In this document: positions 1 through 12,753 of the stretch, piece by piece | How positions within the stretch are numbered: position 1 is the stretch's first letter | Layout of the letters: each line of letters starts with the position of its first letter | From: Carnegiea gigantea | Lineage: Eukaryota; Streptophyta; Magnoliopsida; Caryophyllales; Cactaceae | Direction: 5' to 3' | Length of the DNA stretch: 64,000 bases | Assembly: GCA_029747015.1 (NCBI GenBank) | Contig: JAKOGI010001251.1 | Span: forward strand, 210,791 to 274,790 | Program-made: the position numbers and the translations under genes | Notes under the pieces: model-generated | The model's input: the letters and a program-made list of their open reading frames with translations, nothing else | What the model was told of the DNA's origin: nothing | Databases searched by the model: none

Positions 1-1366
1 GTCACATTCACATATTTTAAAACTTATTTACTACAAAGAGACAAGTATTATTATCACAAAAAAATAAAAGATATTTAATTTTTATTGTTATTATTTTTCC
101 TATCTCTTTTAATATAAATATAAATATAACAAAGTTTTACTCTGGAAAAATATAAATATAAATATAAATTTTGAATATTAAAGATTATAAATACAATAGA
201 ATGATAGTTGCAGATCTTATATATGCAATATAACACCATAGCAAATGATCACCAAAAGATGCCAAATCGCTTTCAATTCTTAGTGCAAAAGAGTTTAACC
301 GAATATCCATAACGTAACATACATGACAAGCTCATAATGTAATTCTATATCTAATTTTGTTTTGCTGAGAATAGTTGTTATTTAATTAAGAACACAGCTA
401 TGGCTATTACAAACATAATATCATCAATACTTTGATCTATATTAGGTATTTTCTGATTAGCTCTTTTACAAAAAAAATATTAAATATTACAAGTTGAGTA
501 TATTATTAGTTTTTAAAATCAAATTCAGATAACTTTTTGTACTCCCATGCTTTCAAAATTATTAATATAGAAGTCCAAGATTACGATTGCTACTATAAAC
601 ATTTATTAATTTAATTATAGTATATTTTAAGGCATTAGAATTTTTTACCTAATAGATTTTTATAACTGGCATTCCTTAATAACTATTTGTCTAAAAATTA
701 ATAATTATTCTACAAAGTATGTAAAAAAGTTGTCGAGGTTGTTGCTAAATTATTTATTATACTTTTTTTAAACAATTATTACAATTAAAAATTAAATTAG
801 ATTTCCCCTCCTAGAGCCCCTCCTAGAGATCCAGAATGTTAGAAACTTCAACAACACTACAAAATATTATTTACAAAAAGAAATTATGACTGGCTGCAAT
901 GGAAGGGTGTATCGAAATCGAAACCGATTTAGAATTTTAGCAGAACAATCACTACTCTTCAGTGAACACTGCTACAACCGAGAGGTCTTCTGTACCCATT
1001 AATTGCACTCCAAATTCAAATCCAAATCCAAATCCATATGCATACACCGAGTCGGCCTAAGAGTCCCACCAAGCGAAGTGTTAGGGACTCGATGTAGCCA
1101 CCACAACAGTGCAAATCATAAGCAGGCAGATAGTGCTTTTCTATCAACAATCTTCACACTAACTCGGCACATAAGCCCAGAAAGGAAGTAACAAATTTTC
1201 AGCTAAAGTCAGGCAATCTCCCATTGTTACCATTTTAAGTGGCACATTTGTGCAAATTGACTGATAAAACCAACAAGAGTTTGAGACATCTCATCCCTGC
1301 CTTGAGCTATAACAGAAAATCAGGAGCCTACAATCCATACAAAAAAGACTTAATTCCATGTTAGCT
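1..1366. other. AT-rich intergenic DNA, no gene seen
   Basis: Very AT-rich sequence without a convincing reading frame on either strand. A short run of the hexamer AAATCC is repeated about four times near 1010-1035. The only open frame over 60 codons, at 1003-1191, has no recognisable domain and begins in this repeat, so it is not called as a gene. The segment next to 1367 may hold the 3'-UTR of the neighbouring GNA1 pseudogene. Confidence 0.5.
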
Positions 1367-1843
1367 TTACTGGAAAATTATCATCAATAAGAAACCCTTG
1401 TAAACGAAGTACATCATCATCTGAATTTCCTTTCGCTTGGACCCACATTTTTCATAGAATGTATGTTCTCAGAGGAACAATCAACAATGACCTCGTAGCA
1501 TCCCATCAACTGGGCGTGTTTGGTGAGGAATTGGCTTACCTTCTTGCCTAGTTGCAGTCCTCGTGCATTGGCATTAACCACCACATCTTCAATATGACCA
1601 ACCTTTTGCTGTAATCTTTCCCTAATCAACATCTTCTATCACACAGAAAATGCGGTCATCACCTTGAGGGGAAAGTTCCTGAAATCGATCTTCAAATTCC
1701 TTGTGTGAGACGGAGTCCCAAACTGCCAGCTGACTCGATAGCTCAATGAAAGCCCTGCTCTTGTTAGTGACTTCAAACCTTCTAATTTTGTAGCTAAGCT
1801 CTCCTTTGGAATTGTCAAATTCAAAAATCATGGTATCAGTCAT
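1367..1843 (-). pseudogene. GNA1: Glucosamine-6-phosphate N-acetyltransferase (GNA1) pseudogene
   Basis: GNA1 transfers acetyl from acetyl-CoA to glucosamine 6-phosphate in UDP-GlcNAc synthesis; it is a small cytosolic GNAT-fold enzyme of about 150 residues. The copy starts at the ATG at 1843 and shows family landmarks in order: an SHKEFEDRFQEL stretch, then GDDRIFCVIED, then KVGHIEDVVV with the acetyl-CoA loop ARGLQLGKKV, then MGCYEVIVDCSSEN, and in a shifted frame FYEKCG and KRKEIQM. It is broken three times. A stop codon follows CVIEDVD. About 16 codons are missing between GKITA and KVGHIED, which also shifts the frame. A further one-base frame change lies between SSEN and FYEKCG. The last frame ends at 1367-1369. 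The family assignment is from remembered conserved motifs. The disruptions are seen directly, and function is very unlikely. Confidence 0.85.
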
Positions 1844-1849
1844 ATGACT

Positions 1850-2525
1850 CTAGAGAAAAATAGTACATGATAGCTAGTCCATAAGTACACTATCTTTGAT
1901 CCAACAACGTCCTGAATTAAAAAAAAAACCCGTCGTGGATAAATACCATTCCATTTAGCTCAACAATGTATACAACATGCTAAATCTGACTAGAAAACAG
2001 AGCCCATAAGCTACATTTCAGTAATTCAAATTATAACATAGCCAAAGCCAAGAAACCACAGAATCAAGTTGATTAAAGATACACCAATAGATTAGAGCAC
2101 AAGCACTGCTGGATCCAAAAATTGTGATCAATTGCATCAGCTGTCTCCATATTTAAAACATTTTACCATGAGAAAAGAAAAGCCCAGAAACACACGCAAT
2201 AATTTTGATCCACATTTAACAAGACAAAATAACAGTATGCAAGTCATTGGCTTATACAATGTCATATGAGAACCTAATTACACAATATATACCAATTGCT
2301 ACCGCTATCAAGTTTCATCAATCCATTTTTTTAAAAAACCAGACAAAATTTTGTAGCAGCCGTCACCGAATTGCAACAAATACAACATGAAATTGGTGAT
2401 CTACATAAGAAGCTAGTAATTCTCCAATTGCAAACACTAGCAAACAAGTCTTTTATAAATTGAAATAAATAAGGAAAAATAAGACCTTAGCAATTACAAC
2501 TTTAATAAGTGTTCAGAACATTCAC
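1850..2525 (-). other. Probable 5'-UTR intron of the GNA1 pseudogene
   Basis: On the minus strand the bases CACAAAG are followed by GTGAATG (donor, at 2525), and a pyrimidine-rich TTTTTCTCTAG lies just before AGTCATATG at 1850. The ATG of the pseudogene lies 6 bases into the downstream exon. The leader exon would be roughly 2526-2670. Splice signals are inferred by eye only. An intron in the leader would mean this is a DNA-level gene copy and not a processed retrocopy. Confidence 0.45.
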
Positions 2526-2679
2526 CTTTGTGAAGGGGGGAATTGGACAAAATAAGGAAGTAGCTTGATCAGCCTCGGAGATTCAGGAATTCTAGATGCC
2601 CAGCGAGACCAAGAAATTGAAATTTGAGAGGAAAGAGAGATTGGCAATGCAATTTATGGTGTACACCCTTGAGTTTCTA

Positions 2680-3536
2680 CTCATGGGATGGATCAGCATG
2701 ATAGCATAAAAATTTTATTTTTTAAAAAAAAATTTGAAAAATCTATTTCTTTTTAAAAATATAAAATCAAAAGAAAAAAGCGGCAGTTATTGCTCTAGGT
2801 GGCAGTTATTTTGAACAACACTAACTGTTTTTTTGTAAATCTTTCACATTTTGTATGCTGGGTTTTAACTTCTGAATCAGAAAACTCGAGTTACAGTGTT
2901 TGTGCTCTTGATTTTCATGTAGTAGTGCGCATGTGAAGATTTCGGATACTGTTCTTGTTAGAATTTTAGAATTTCAGTACAATTATTAATCTTCTGATTG
3001 TGATATTAGTATATTGATCAACCTAAGATAATTAATGTTGTAACATAATTAATTTTGATCTTAAGAGTCATCATTGGTGGGTTATTTCAGCTTTTGCCCA
3101 CAGGTTTGTTTGATAAGGAATCTTTAGATATTGAGATTAATGGTGGAGATGGAGACATGTATGATAAGCTTAACAGCTTTTGAATGTGTTGTTAGTTCAC
3201 TATTGGCGAATATATTGTTCATTCTTTCAAATTTTTTGGTATTGTCAGTCATTATCTAGCTGCTCTTTGTTCATTATCGTATTGAGATCATTTCTTCTTC
3301 TTTTGGTTTTAAAAAGTGAATTTGTAGCTCATATGAATTTATTTCTAGTGTTCTTTTTTTTTTTTTTTTGGGAAAGGTATTTCCAGTGTTGCTTACTAAC
3401 GCTTGGAATGGGGTTCATTTTTTGAGTTGGTTGTTGAATTTATGGTGTCGTGGTGTAGTATTGATAATCTAGCGTTTATTTATTTGTTATCATATGGTTG
3501 TGATTTTTTCTTTTCGTGAAAATGATTTTGTAACTT
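2680..3536. other. Intergenic DNA, nothing recognised
   Basis: AT-rich DNA with homopolymer runs, including about 17 T near 3353. The open frame at 3180-3425 (+) is hydrophobic and low in complexity and resembles no family. The left part may be promoter of the GNA1 copy, which reads away from this segment. Confidence 0.4.
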
Positions 3537-3626
3537 TTAGGTTCCGTTCGGACCTCAAAAAATTTGGTGGACAGAAAAAAATTTAGGAAATGAAAGTTGT
3601 TCTTTGTGTTTGGTTTAGAGAAAATC

Positions 3627-3716
<90 letters not shown>

Positions 3717-4026
3717 GTATACACACACACGAAGAAACATTAGGTGAAAAAATTGTTAGAAACAAGTGATAAAAAGTTTCTTCATAAAATTATGAGGAAA
3801 GTTTGGAAAAAATTTCTAAAAGAATTCCCGACCTCCTCGATTCTCGTATTGCTCAGATGATATCAACATTCATCAACATTCAAATTTCTCATCCAAATTT
3901 TAGCATTTTTTTCCTCAACCCAAATAATAGAAAATAACTCATTTTCTCTCTACTTTTTTTTCCTTCACATTTTTTTCCTTTAACTTCTCTTTCCACCAAA
4001 TTTTCTAAGGACCAAAGAAGACCTAA
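3537..4026. mobile_element. MITE-like element with about 34-bp imperfect TIRs
   Basis: The left end begins TTAGGTTCCGTTCGG and continues to AAATTTGGTGG. The reverse complement of the right end begins TTAGGTCTTCTTTGG and also runs to AAATTTGGTGG. The two ends agree at about 26 of 34 positions. The interior has no coding potential and contains a long AT microsatellite. TTA at one end and TAA at the other would fit a Tourist-like (PIF/Harbinger) MITE, but because the flanks are TTA and TAA the duplication is not strictly direct and superfamily is uncertain. Confidence 0.6.
3630..3730. repeat. Compound (AT)n-(GTAT)-(AC)n microsatellite
   Basis: About 38 AT dinucleotides are followed by ATATGTAT units and a short AC run. 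The tract lies inside the MITE-like element and probably expanded there. The 84-codon Tyr/Ile frame across it on the minus strand is an artefact of the repeat. Confidence 0.95.
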
Positions 4027-4769
4027 GGATGCATTTCTTATGTTGTTATTTGTAACTTTTTGCCCTATTTAGACATAAGAAAATGAGGTGAAAAGAAAGT
4101 TGAAAGGAAAAAAATGAGGAGGGAAAAAAATGAGGAGGAAAGTCATTTTCTTTCTCTTGTTTGGATTAGAGAAAAAATATAAGGGAAAAAAAATTCCACT
4201 AAATTTTTTCCTTTATTTGGACTGGAGATAATGCATGAAAAAAAAAAAAGAAAAACGTATCTTCTTAAGATCAAAATGTGATCTCCAAGTCCCCCTTTGC
4301 TAGCCAATATCAATGAAACTCCCCAAAACAACACCATCAACAAAGAGGGAGACATACAATTGGGTCTCCTATCAAACTTTCTCACTTCGATGCAAACTTC
4401 TACGTCAAACTTCTTGGTTTTGTTACAATTCAAAAGTTTACAAGAATCCATAGAGTTTTACAACTTCAATCAAATTATCCATAAAGTTTGGAGTTCTACT
4501 CAAAAAATAGCAACAACTACATAAACAGAACCAATAACATCAACAAGTTGAGAGCTCTAAAATTTTGAAATCCTAAGCTACTCTAAGAACTCATTGCCGA
4601 ACTTTACTTTCAACCACAACTCACGATGGGCAACTAGGCAAGCATTAAAAACTCTAACTAATTTGGGGTCCACCAAAAGGGCTTGGTAGACATTCAATTG
4701 TGATATCTCACTCAAACTTTCAATCTATAAATATAAATAACATCAAAACGATATTATGTTAACAACGAC
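4027..4769. other. Intergenic DNA between MITE and CACTA element
   Basis: Purine-rich and pyrimidine-rich tracts (AAATGAGGAGG-type runs near 4080-4140) and poly-A stretches. The two overlapping frames at 4143-4524 on opposite strands have no family resemblance. Parts near 4140-4230 loosely echo the interior of the neighbouring MITE-like element (TTTGGATTAGAGAAAA motifs), so this may be a second, more decayed copy. Confidence 0.35.
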
Positions 4770-4772
4770 TAT
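4770..4772. repeat. Left target-site duplication TAT of CACTA-1
   Basis: TAT directly precedes the CACTA terminus at 4773 and is repeated as TAT at 16325-16327 directly after the opposite terminus. A 3-bp duplication is the CACTA (En/Spm) signature. Confidence 0.85.
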
Positions 4773-4804
4773 CACTACAACATATCTTCCCAGTAACTAC
4801 ATTT

Positions 4805-6335
4805 ATTGCACATTGTTTGATAAACTTATAATTGTAACAATAAAAATTTGATAAACTTCCCTAAGCCGTGAATATTTCGTGCGTGAGTAGAATTACATAC
4901 ACTCGTTAGCTGTACCTATCCTGCTAATGCACGCAACATGTAGTAAGTCATTGCTCCAACAACAAATGTAGGTAATCATGGCCAAGTATAATATTGATAT
5001 AATTTTAATTAATAAAATTGAACCTATATTTTTTACATCACAGTTGTAGCTACTTTTAATTTACTTTAAATTTTTATGATTGATAAGTTTCCCTTGCAAT
5101 CTCCAACATAAATTCTAAATTGTTTTTTTTTTTTTTTTTTTTGCAGTGTTGTTTGAAAGAACTAAATCCATAAAAATTAATGCAAAAACCGAAATTCTTA
5201 AGTACATATACCCAAAAGGAAGTCATCCACATAGAGTACCAGAGGGATTTACGTATATATACATATTCTCCAAAACTAAGTTGATTATCCTAACTAGATG
5301 ACTTAACTATAATATCATCCGAGCTGTACATGAGTTGTAAATATATTGGGCCCAAAAAAGTCATGTACATCAATTACTTGTTTCTCTAAAATATCAAAGT
5401 TTAACCAATTTAGAAGATGCAGGATTAACTAATACTATCTTCTCCATTTGGTAAGCCATTAGCTTTTTCACAATCTGCCATGATGTTTCAGTCGCCATTA
5501 GCTGTTTGATCGGGAACAAATAATCAAAACATGGAACATATTAGCAATGTTGGTAGATTTCAACACCTTGCTGGTCACAGAGATAAATAGAATATGTCAC
5601 AAATATATAAGCCAATAGAATGCATAAACTCATTATCTTTCTAATTCATAGAAACTAATTCCTTTAATTCCAACATGATATATGAGTTCTTCTATCCCAA
5701 CAGAAACTTTGAACTCAAAGTGTGATTTTATGAATCATTCTTCCAGCTAGCATGCAACTGAAATGCAAGGGAATTTCTTGGAATTTACAACATAGTTTTG
5801 TTGAGCATTTTGTGAATCATACTTACAAATGACTAACTCAAAATTAGGTTAGAATGTCAAGATATTACACAGATGAAAGTATTACAAAAAGAATTTTATC
5901 CCCATGTCAAACAATACCAACTTGAAAAAAATCCTATGTCCTTAATTGGTAGAAATCTTTTGGGTGGGTTTTGGGGGGGGGGGGGGACACTAGTAGGGCT
6001 TCTAATACAAAATTAGCATTTTACATCAATCACAATCCAAAAATTCATATGCTATAATTTCATATGATGTAAGAATTAATTAGACGCATCTAGGAGAGTA
6101 CATATGCTAAATAACTAAAAGAATGGGGGGTACTAACCTATAGGCAGTAAATATGCCCACTATATGTATGAGCTGCTGTTAGTGATCTAGAAGAGAGGGG
6201 GTTCATACATCTACAGTCTTTTAATGCTGTTTGATACAGTACAACTTGAGATTCCAAATGGGCAACAACTTGCATAGTGTTCAATATCATTTGCTCTTGC
6301 TGCTGCATTCTATTTGGTTGCTAGACAAATACATT
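4805..6335. other. CACTA-1 3' subterminal and untranslated region
   Basis: Non-coding part between the left TIR and the 3' end of the TnpA-like gene. It contains a T run near 5127-5144 and a run of 14 G at 5973-5986. No clear array of subterminal repeats like the one in CACTA-2 was seen. Confidence 0.5.
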
Positions 6336-8365
6336 TTATAGGTGATGTAACTTGGTAGTAGTAGCATTGTCAATTACAATTTCTCCATCATTCCTTGTTA
6401 TCAATGAACCATCACGGAGGTGTTTCACTTGTGATTTAGTAACTCCCATTCCAAATAGTTGGGCTTGTCTAGGCTTATCATCACCCATGAAATATGTCCA
6501 AACTTCCTTATCTATTTTAACTTCACTGGAATACAATGCACTAGCCCTATGACTTTCCATCCTCGCCTTCGCATCATTCTACATCATGAAATTAGGAATA
6601 TGCTTTAGAATAGTTGCAGCTTTGTCTACTACTCATGCGCTAATATGAAAGAACAAGTGAAATATATACCATGAAAGTTGTAGATTCAACTTCTACAAAA
6701 GATCCACCTTCCTTCTATGGGGGTGTAAAAAAACTCTACATATCTAGTTTGCCTTTTATTCTTCTCTTCCAATCAGAAATGACTGCGGGGTCATGTTATC
6801 AGGATATTGAAGTCCTCCAAATTAAAGAAACTAGAAGATTAAGAAAAGAAAAAACTCACAAATTCTGCACGGTATTGTGCAAGACTCTTAGTCCCTGCGG
6901 TGTGCGTGTGAGAGTTCAATGCCCGTGTAGCCTTTCCATTTTGTGAGTATTTCTATCAATGAGAAATGTAGAAGTAATTCAAACTCATGGACACATAAAA
7001 ACTAGTTCTCGATTCTTTTGCTTAGCCAAAAATATAAGCGATTTTGCCTTTCCCATTAGAGTACCTTGAATTCAGCCAATTTTAGATAGTTCTTGTACCC
7101 TGACAATTAAGGAACCGAAAAATCTTTTGGGTGGGGAGTTTATCAAGCTCTTCCTCAATTTCACTCACAGCAAATTGATGTTGCTTCAAAGCTTATTCTA
7201 ACTCATTGCCAAATAGCCCTACAACTTGTAGAATTGTCTTCAAGTTTTTTTGTTGATTACCTTCAACTTGTTGGAAAGATTCTTTGTTCTACTTATGCCT
7301 CACGCTTCGAAACTTGATGCCAAAAATGTCAGTAAGAGCCTTCTCAACATCAACACGTTTAGGAATAAAAAAATTTCAGCTGTGAAATATTGAAAAGAAA
7401 ATAAAAGTTAATAACATAAAAGTAAAATATAATTGGTAAATTCAACTTGTCTAACAGAATTTGCAACTTATCAAATATTTATCCTCATTTGTTATTGCAA
7501 CTCAAATACCTGTGCAACTTTTGTTCAACTTTGGATTAAAAATTAACATAAATATAAAATTGTATTAAGAAGCATTTAAGAAAAATTTATAGCTTACCCA
7601 TAGATTCCTCAATGTTTCGGCACCATAATTTTCCTTCACCTTCTTAAAATCTTTAGCATCACGAGGGCAAAGATTTGGGTCTTTCATCAATGACACCATC
7701 CACCTACTCAACGCACTTCTAGGATCTCGAATTGGTTTCCCAGCACTATTAAATGATATCAAAACCCTCTCACCATCTCGTAACTTATGTATGTCCTTTG
7801 ACTTGAAATCCTTCTTCTTTGTTACGTTCCCACTTTCATCTATATATATGTTTAAAGGAGAATATCTTAACACATTAAAATTATCGAAAATAATATTAGT
7901 TGCAAAGGATGTACAACAAGCATATTCTTTAGATAGACCAGTAACTTATGTGTTGACTTCACACGGAAAAAAAGGAACTAAAATATTACCAACAACCTCA
8001 ATAACTTTTCCAAAACTCTGATGATCTATCGATGGGTCTTATGCTGAATTTGGGTGATCACTCATTACATTTGACTCTTCCTCATCATTTGAATGTGTCT
8101 CTTCTGCTTTATGACTTGAGGGTTGTGATTGAGAATTAGAATATGGAGATTGGCAGCGGATATAACGAGATGCCATTGGTTGGGAAAATAGAGCTTGTAA
8201 TTGAGAATTATGTGACAATGGTGATAGTTGATCATTATTTGGAACAAAAGGTGATGACCTCTTAACTTGTGGCTGAAATTTGGTAGCACAGGTTGGTGTA
8301 TATGGCAAAACTCTGCATAAAAGAAGAATGTTATATAAGATGTGATTCATTGTCCAATGATCCAA
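6336..8365 (-). pseudogene. Decayed TnpA-like (plant Ptta/En/Spm) gene of CACTA-1
   Basis: Second gene of the element, downstream of the tnp2 gene. Three protein-like blocks lie on the minus strand. 8039-8365 is Ser/Gln/Pro-rich and low in complexity, as N-termini of this family often are. 7565-7873 has a DESGNVTKKK start and an ALSRWMVSLMKDPNLCP stretch. 6336-6560 carries FGMGVTKSQVKHLRDGS, resembling the conserved C-terminal part of plant En/Spm-type proteins. Introns or decay separate the blocks and no single frame joins them. In characterised CACTA elements such proteins bind subterminal repeats and assist the transposase; that role is inferred from the family. Confidence 0.6.
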
Positions 8366-9059
8366 GAGGCTATAAATGTTTATTCAAAAATCCAAGGTTG
8401 GCAGTGGCCATATTTGGTGAAGTGGTATAGCAAAAACTTGATAAATTATGTGGCATAGGACTTGTAGATGGCTAAGAGGTGGAAAGAGGGGACAATGTAA
8501 TAGGTAACTAAACACAAACAACAAGCTCAGGATGCTAAAGATGTTCATTTAAGGCTAGCATTAATTGGGAATTGGGATGTTCAAGTGGGGATTTAGATAA
8601 CTTGGCTTGGCAAGGTGTCCTTGAATTTTGTACCCTTTTTTTTTTTTTTTCTACTTCTACACATTTTGTGATGACTGGGACATCTGAAAATCAATGAAAA
8701 AAATGTATTAACATAACCACATAAAAACTAACTAAAATAAGCGTTGTAGACAAGTAAATAAGGCAATATATAAAAAAGAGGGAGTAAACTAAACAAGGCA
8801 ACAAGATTACCTTGATTGACATAGAAGGTTGCATATTTCATTGGTAACTTTAAACTATATATGCACTATATTTAGTAAACCAAATGAGAAATCATATAGT
8901 AGTTGACAAATTCTTTTAAATAAAGTACTTCTCACATAATAACAATGTTGCAAAAGAAAAGCACTACTATGTATGCAATGGTGAATCTCCAGATGTCACA
9001 GACTTGCACAAGATATCAGTAAAATAGTTTAAGCACCAATTATTTATCCTTGACGAATT
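8366..9059. other. Spacer between the two CACTA-1 genes
   Basis: AT-rich DNA between the TnpA-like relic and the 3' end of the tnp2 gene, with a T run near 8635. Probably introns and leader of the TnpA-like gene. No domain recognised. Confidence 0.4.
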
Positions 9060-12000
9060 AGAGGGCAAACTTCCGTGTAACTTTTGCCATCATCCTCCTC
9101 TACATTATGCCCATGTCATACAAGTCTCTTGGCTTTGTCCTGATGATGTGCTTCTAATTACCATCTCTATGGTCATCCACATAAAATACTTGCTTCACTT
9201 AAGATGATAACACAAATGAATCATCCTTTAAATTTCTCCCAGTATAAATCGAATCTCAAAATTTCACAAGAGGAAATTCAAATTTATCCACCTTGAATCC
9301 TCTAGCGGACTCAATATTGACCCATTTACATTTAAAAAGAACCACCTTAGACCTTCTATAGTAATCTAACTCATAAATTTTATGGATCTGCCCATAAGAA
9401 TTTTGTGATATACCGTTTCCTCTAATTACTTCTACAACTACACTGAAGTGTTGAGTATTCCTTTGGAGTTCATGGTCCTCGGTATAAAATTGATACCCGT
9501 TGACAATAAAGGCCTTATACTTTTTAATATAAGAACTTGGGCTTCAAGCAAGGGCTATTATTTCTTCTCTACAATTTTCCCTCTCCATGGACAACACCTG
9601 TAATTGTTTGATATGACTATCATACCAAGACCTATAATTTATCATAAAATATGTTTTATGAGGGTTGTTGAACCTAGTCATGAAGCCAAGAAGAGAAATC
9701 TTCTAAAATCTACTTAGCTTCCAATCAGTCAGTAACTCTTTCACAATAAGTAGTGCATCGTTAATGCAAGAATTTTCTGCGACAATTAGTAGGTTAAGTT
9801 TGTTATAGATATTTAACATAGTTAGATTATTATTTTTCAATAGATAATGTTACTTACTCCTAATAAGGGTTGATGTGGTCACCACGCAGTAACACACAGT
9901 GATGTGCTTGAGCATGTGAGTTATCGTCAAGTTGGACACTCTCAATTGCTCCAATAATACAACCCTTAAAATTGAACAAGTACTTTTCCTTATTAACCTC
10001 ACTATCATCATTTCTTTGAGCATGATTTAGTCGAGTCTCAACAGCCTTAAAATACCTTGAACAAAAGATAAAACACTCATTTGCAATGTACCTTTCTACC
10101 ATTGATCTCTTCGGTTGAGCTCTATTACTAACACTTGATTTTAGGATCACTAGAAACCTTTGCAAGTTTTGTAAATTTTTTTATTAGTATAAAAATATAA
10201 TTAATTCAAAATAAAATCACAAGAAATTCAAAATTTACCTTTCGATAGGGTACATCCATCGATAAAGGCCCTCCAAGTTTGGCTTATGAGACAAAATGGA
10301 TGATCAAATGAACCATGATAGTAAAAGAACTAGGGGAAAATATTGCCTCTAGATTGCACAATGTTCTTGCAACTCAATTTTGCAGTTCATCTAATTCACA
10401 AGGATTAATTACTTTCGCACATATTGTCTTAAAAAAATAACATAATTCAGATATCACCTTCGCCACCTTTTTCTTATCATCAGAATGCATGGAGGCCCGA
10501 CCTATGATAGGCAAAAGATCCTACATTAAAATATGACAATCATGGCTCTTTAGATTAGTAAGCTTTCGATCTTTCAAATTGACCCCCTTGGAAATATTTG
10601 ATGCATATCCATCAGGAAGCTCAAGATCTTTTAGCACTTGTAAGAAAGCACTCTTCTCAGAAGCTGACAAAGTGTAGCACGCATGAGGTATATAAGACTT
10701 CTTGTTAGGATGATCAATCACATGGAGTTTAGGTTTATACCCATGTTCATTAAATCCCTTCGCGCCTTCTCATTATCTTTATACTTTCCATCAACATTTA
10801 GCAATGTCTCAAGCAAATTATCGCAAATATTTTTCTCAATGTGCCTCACATCGAGATTGTGTCTAAGAAGATTATGTTCCCAATAAGGCAAATCAAAGAA
10901 GATACTTCTTTTGTTCTATAGTACTTGCTCCCCATCAACATCATCTTGAATAAAATCATCATTAGCATTCTCAACAAGATCAACATAAGATAGCATGTTC
11001 CTGGAAAGCACAAGGTGTGAGATTTCCTTTATCTTCTTTTACCCTCTTATTTGAGGATTTAGAAGTCTTTCCATATTTGAAGGAAATTCTATTTCACTCT
11101 TTTATTATATCACATCCACTTGGCTGGGTTGGAGGGCTACCAAACTCCATAGAGCCATCAAACATATCTCTTTGAAGTCAATATGGGTGGTTCGGTTCTA
11201 ACCACCTTCGATGGCCCATGTAGCTAAAATTTTTTCCATGCTTCAGCCAAATAGAATGGGTGGAGGTAGTGTAACTAGGGCAAGCAACACGACCCTTAGT
11301 ACTCCAACCAGATAAATTTACATAAGTGGGGAAATCATTTGTAGTGGAGTGATGTACTGTCTGCAATGTGAAATGTTCTTTAGCAAAAGCATCATACGCA
11401 TCTATGCTATTCTATAGCATATTCAACTCATGTACTAAAGGTTGCAAATAAACATCAATATCATTTTTAGGACCTTTCTCCCCAGGAATAATGATTGACA
11501 AGATAAATGATGTTTATTTCATACACAACCAAGGGGGCAAGTTTTATGGGATCAATATAACTGGCCAAGTACTATTTATAGTACTCATTGTACGAAAAGG
11601 ATTAAACCCATCGCTTATAAGTCCAAGCGTAACAATACTGGGGTCTAATGCAAACTCTTTATGTCGATGATCAAACTCTTTCTAAGCTAAACCATCAGCA
11701 GGATGTCTCAATTTTCCATCTCTTGGACAATAAGTGTAACACCATTTAGCCGTTGTTGCACATGAATAAATTCTTTTCAATCTTGGAATCAATGGGGAAT
11801 AACGCAACACTTTGGTAGGCTTTGGCATTACTAACTTACAAGAATTCAGGTCATCTCCTTCTGCATTTGTGGCTTCATCATGTCGAATCTTATACTGAGA
11901 AGCCCCACAAACATTATATGATTGTTCATTTATTGTGGACCCTAATATAGCAGACAATCGTTAGGACATGCATGGATTTTCTTATAACCAAGGCCTAAAT

Positions 12001-12753
12001 CATTTGTTAACTTCCTAAACTCATTTATGGAAGATGGCAAAGATGTCAAAAATGGAAAGACATCCTTTAATAGTTCTAACAACATGGTGAAAATCTTAAA
12101 GGATAATCCACCTAGACATTTAAGATGATACAGCTGCAAGTTGAATGCTAACTTTGAGTATTTGCACCCATCGTAATGCTTTTCATCACAATCATCCACT
12201 AGTTTTTGAAATCTAGCAACATTAACATTCGATAAAGGACTTGGGTGTTGTATATCTGATTGAAAATTGTTATGAATAATATCAACATCTCCATCCCTAT
12301 CTTGGTCTGCATCTACGACCATATTCTCAATGGTTAATTTCAGTTGTTTCATCTATTTCTCTATCAACATCATCTCGGTCAATACATGAGTTTATAGAGG
12401 CATGTCTTATCATCTCGAAGCAGTGACCTTAAATCATACATAGTTTTAGAATTGAGACAAGCCGCACCTGTTTGATCAAATTGAGGCATTAAATTTACAG
12501 TGCTAGAAGTGTCATGTTCTGGTGTCATTTTTTCACCATGAAACACCCATGTGGTGTAACCATGCAAAAACCTATATTTTAGAATATGATTATGAGTAGC
12601 ATCACATGTTTGTCTTTTCTCATTGCAACATCTCACACATGGATAAGATATTGTCCCCTGCAAAGCTTTTTCACTTGCAAAATGAATAAAATGTTTGGCC
12701 CCTTCCCTATAAGCTTGGCTATGAATAGCTAATTTGATCCAACTTTTGTCCAT
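9060..12753 (-). pseudogene. tnp2-type CACTA transposase (TnpD-like), decayed
   Basis: The start ATG is at 12753. In order: a Transpos_assoc domain (12753-12380; MDKSWIKL, then YPCVRCCNEKR); the tnp2 N-terminal part (12352-11942; GCKYSKLAFNLQLYHLK, then LGLGYKKIHACPNDCLLY); the RYSPLIPRLKR and LRHPADG block (11957-11682); the SGWSTKGRVACPSY and YMGHRR block (11366-11178); a DUF4218-like region (10721-9860; YASNISKGVNLKDRKL, SHDCHILM, then RYIANECFIFCSRYF); and a DUF4216-like region (about 9380-9180; YELDYYRRSKVVLFKCKWV, then VKQVFYV). Domain order matches plant CACTA transposases. Several frameshifts and stops separate the blocks, so the protein cannot be made intact. This gene would have catalysed excision and insertion at the CACTA ends. 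Confidence 0.85.

Noticed and set aside
3476..3730. 84-codon Tyr/Ile-rich frame on the minus strand
   Set aside because: It is only the AT microsatellite read as TAT/ATA codons.
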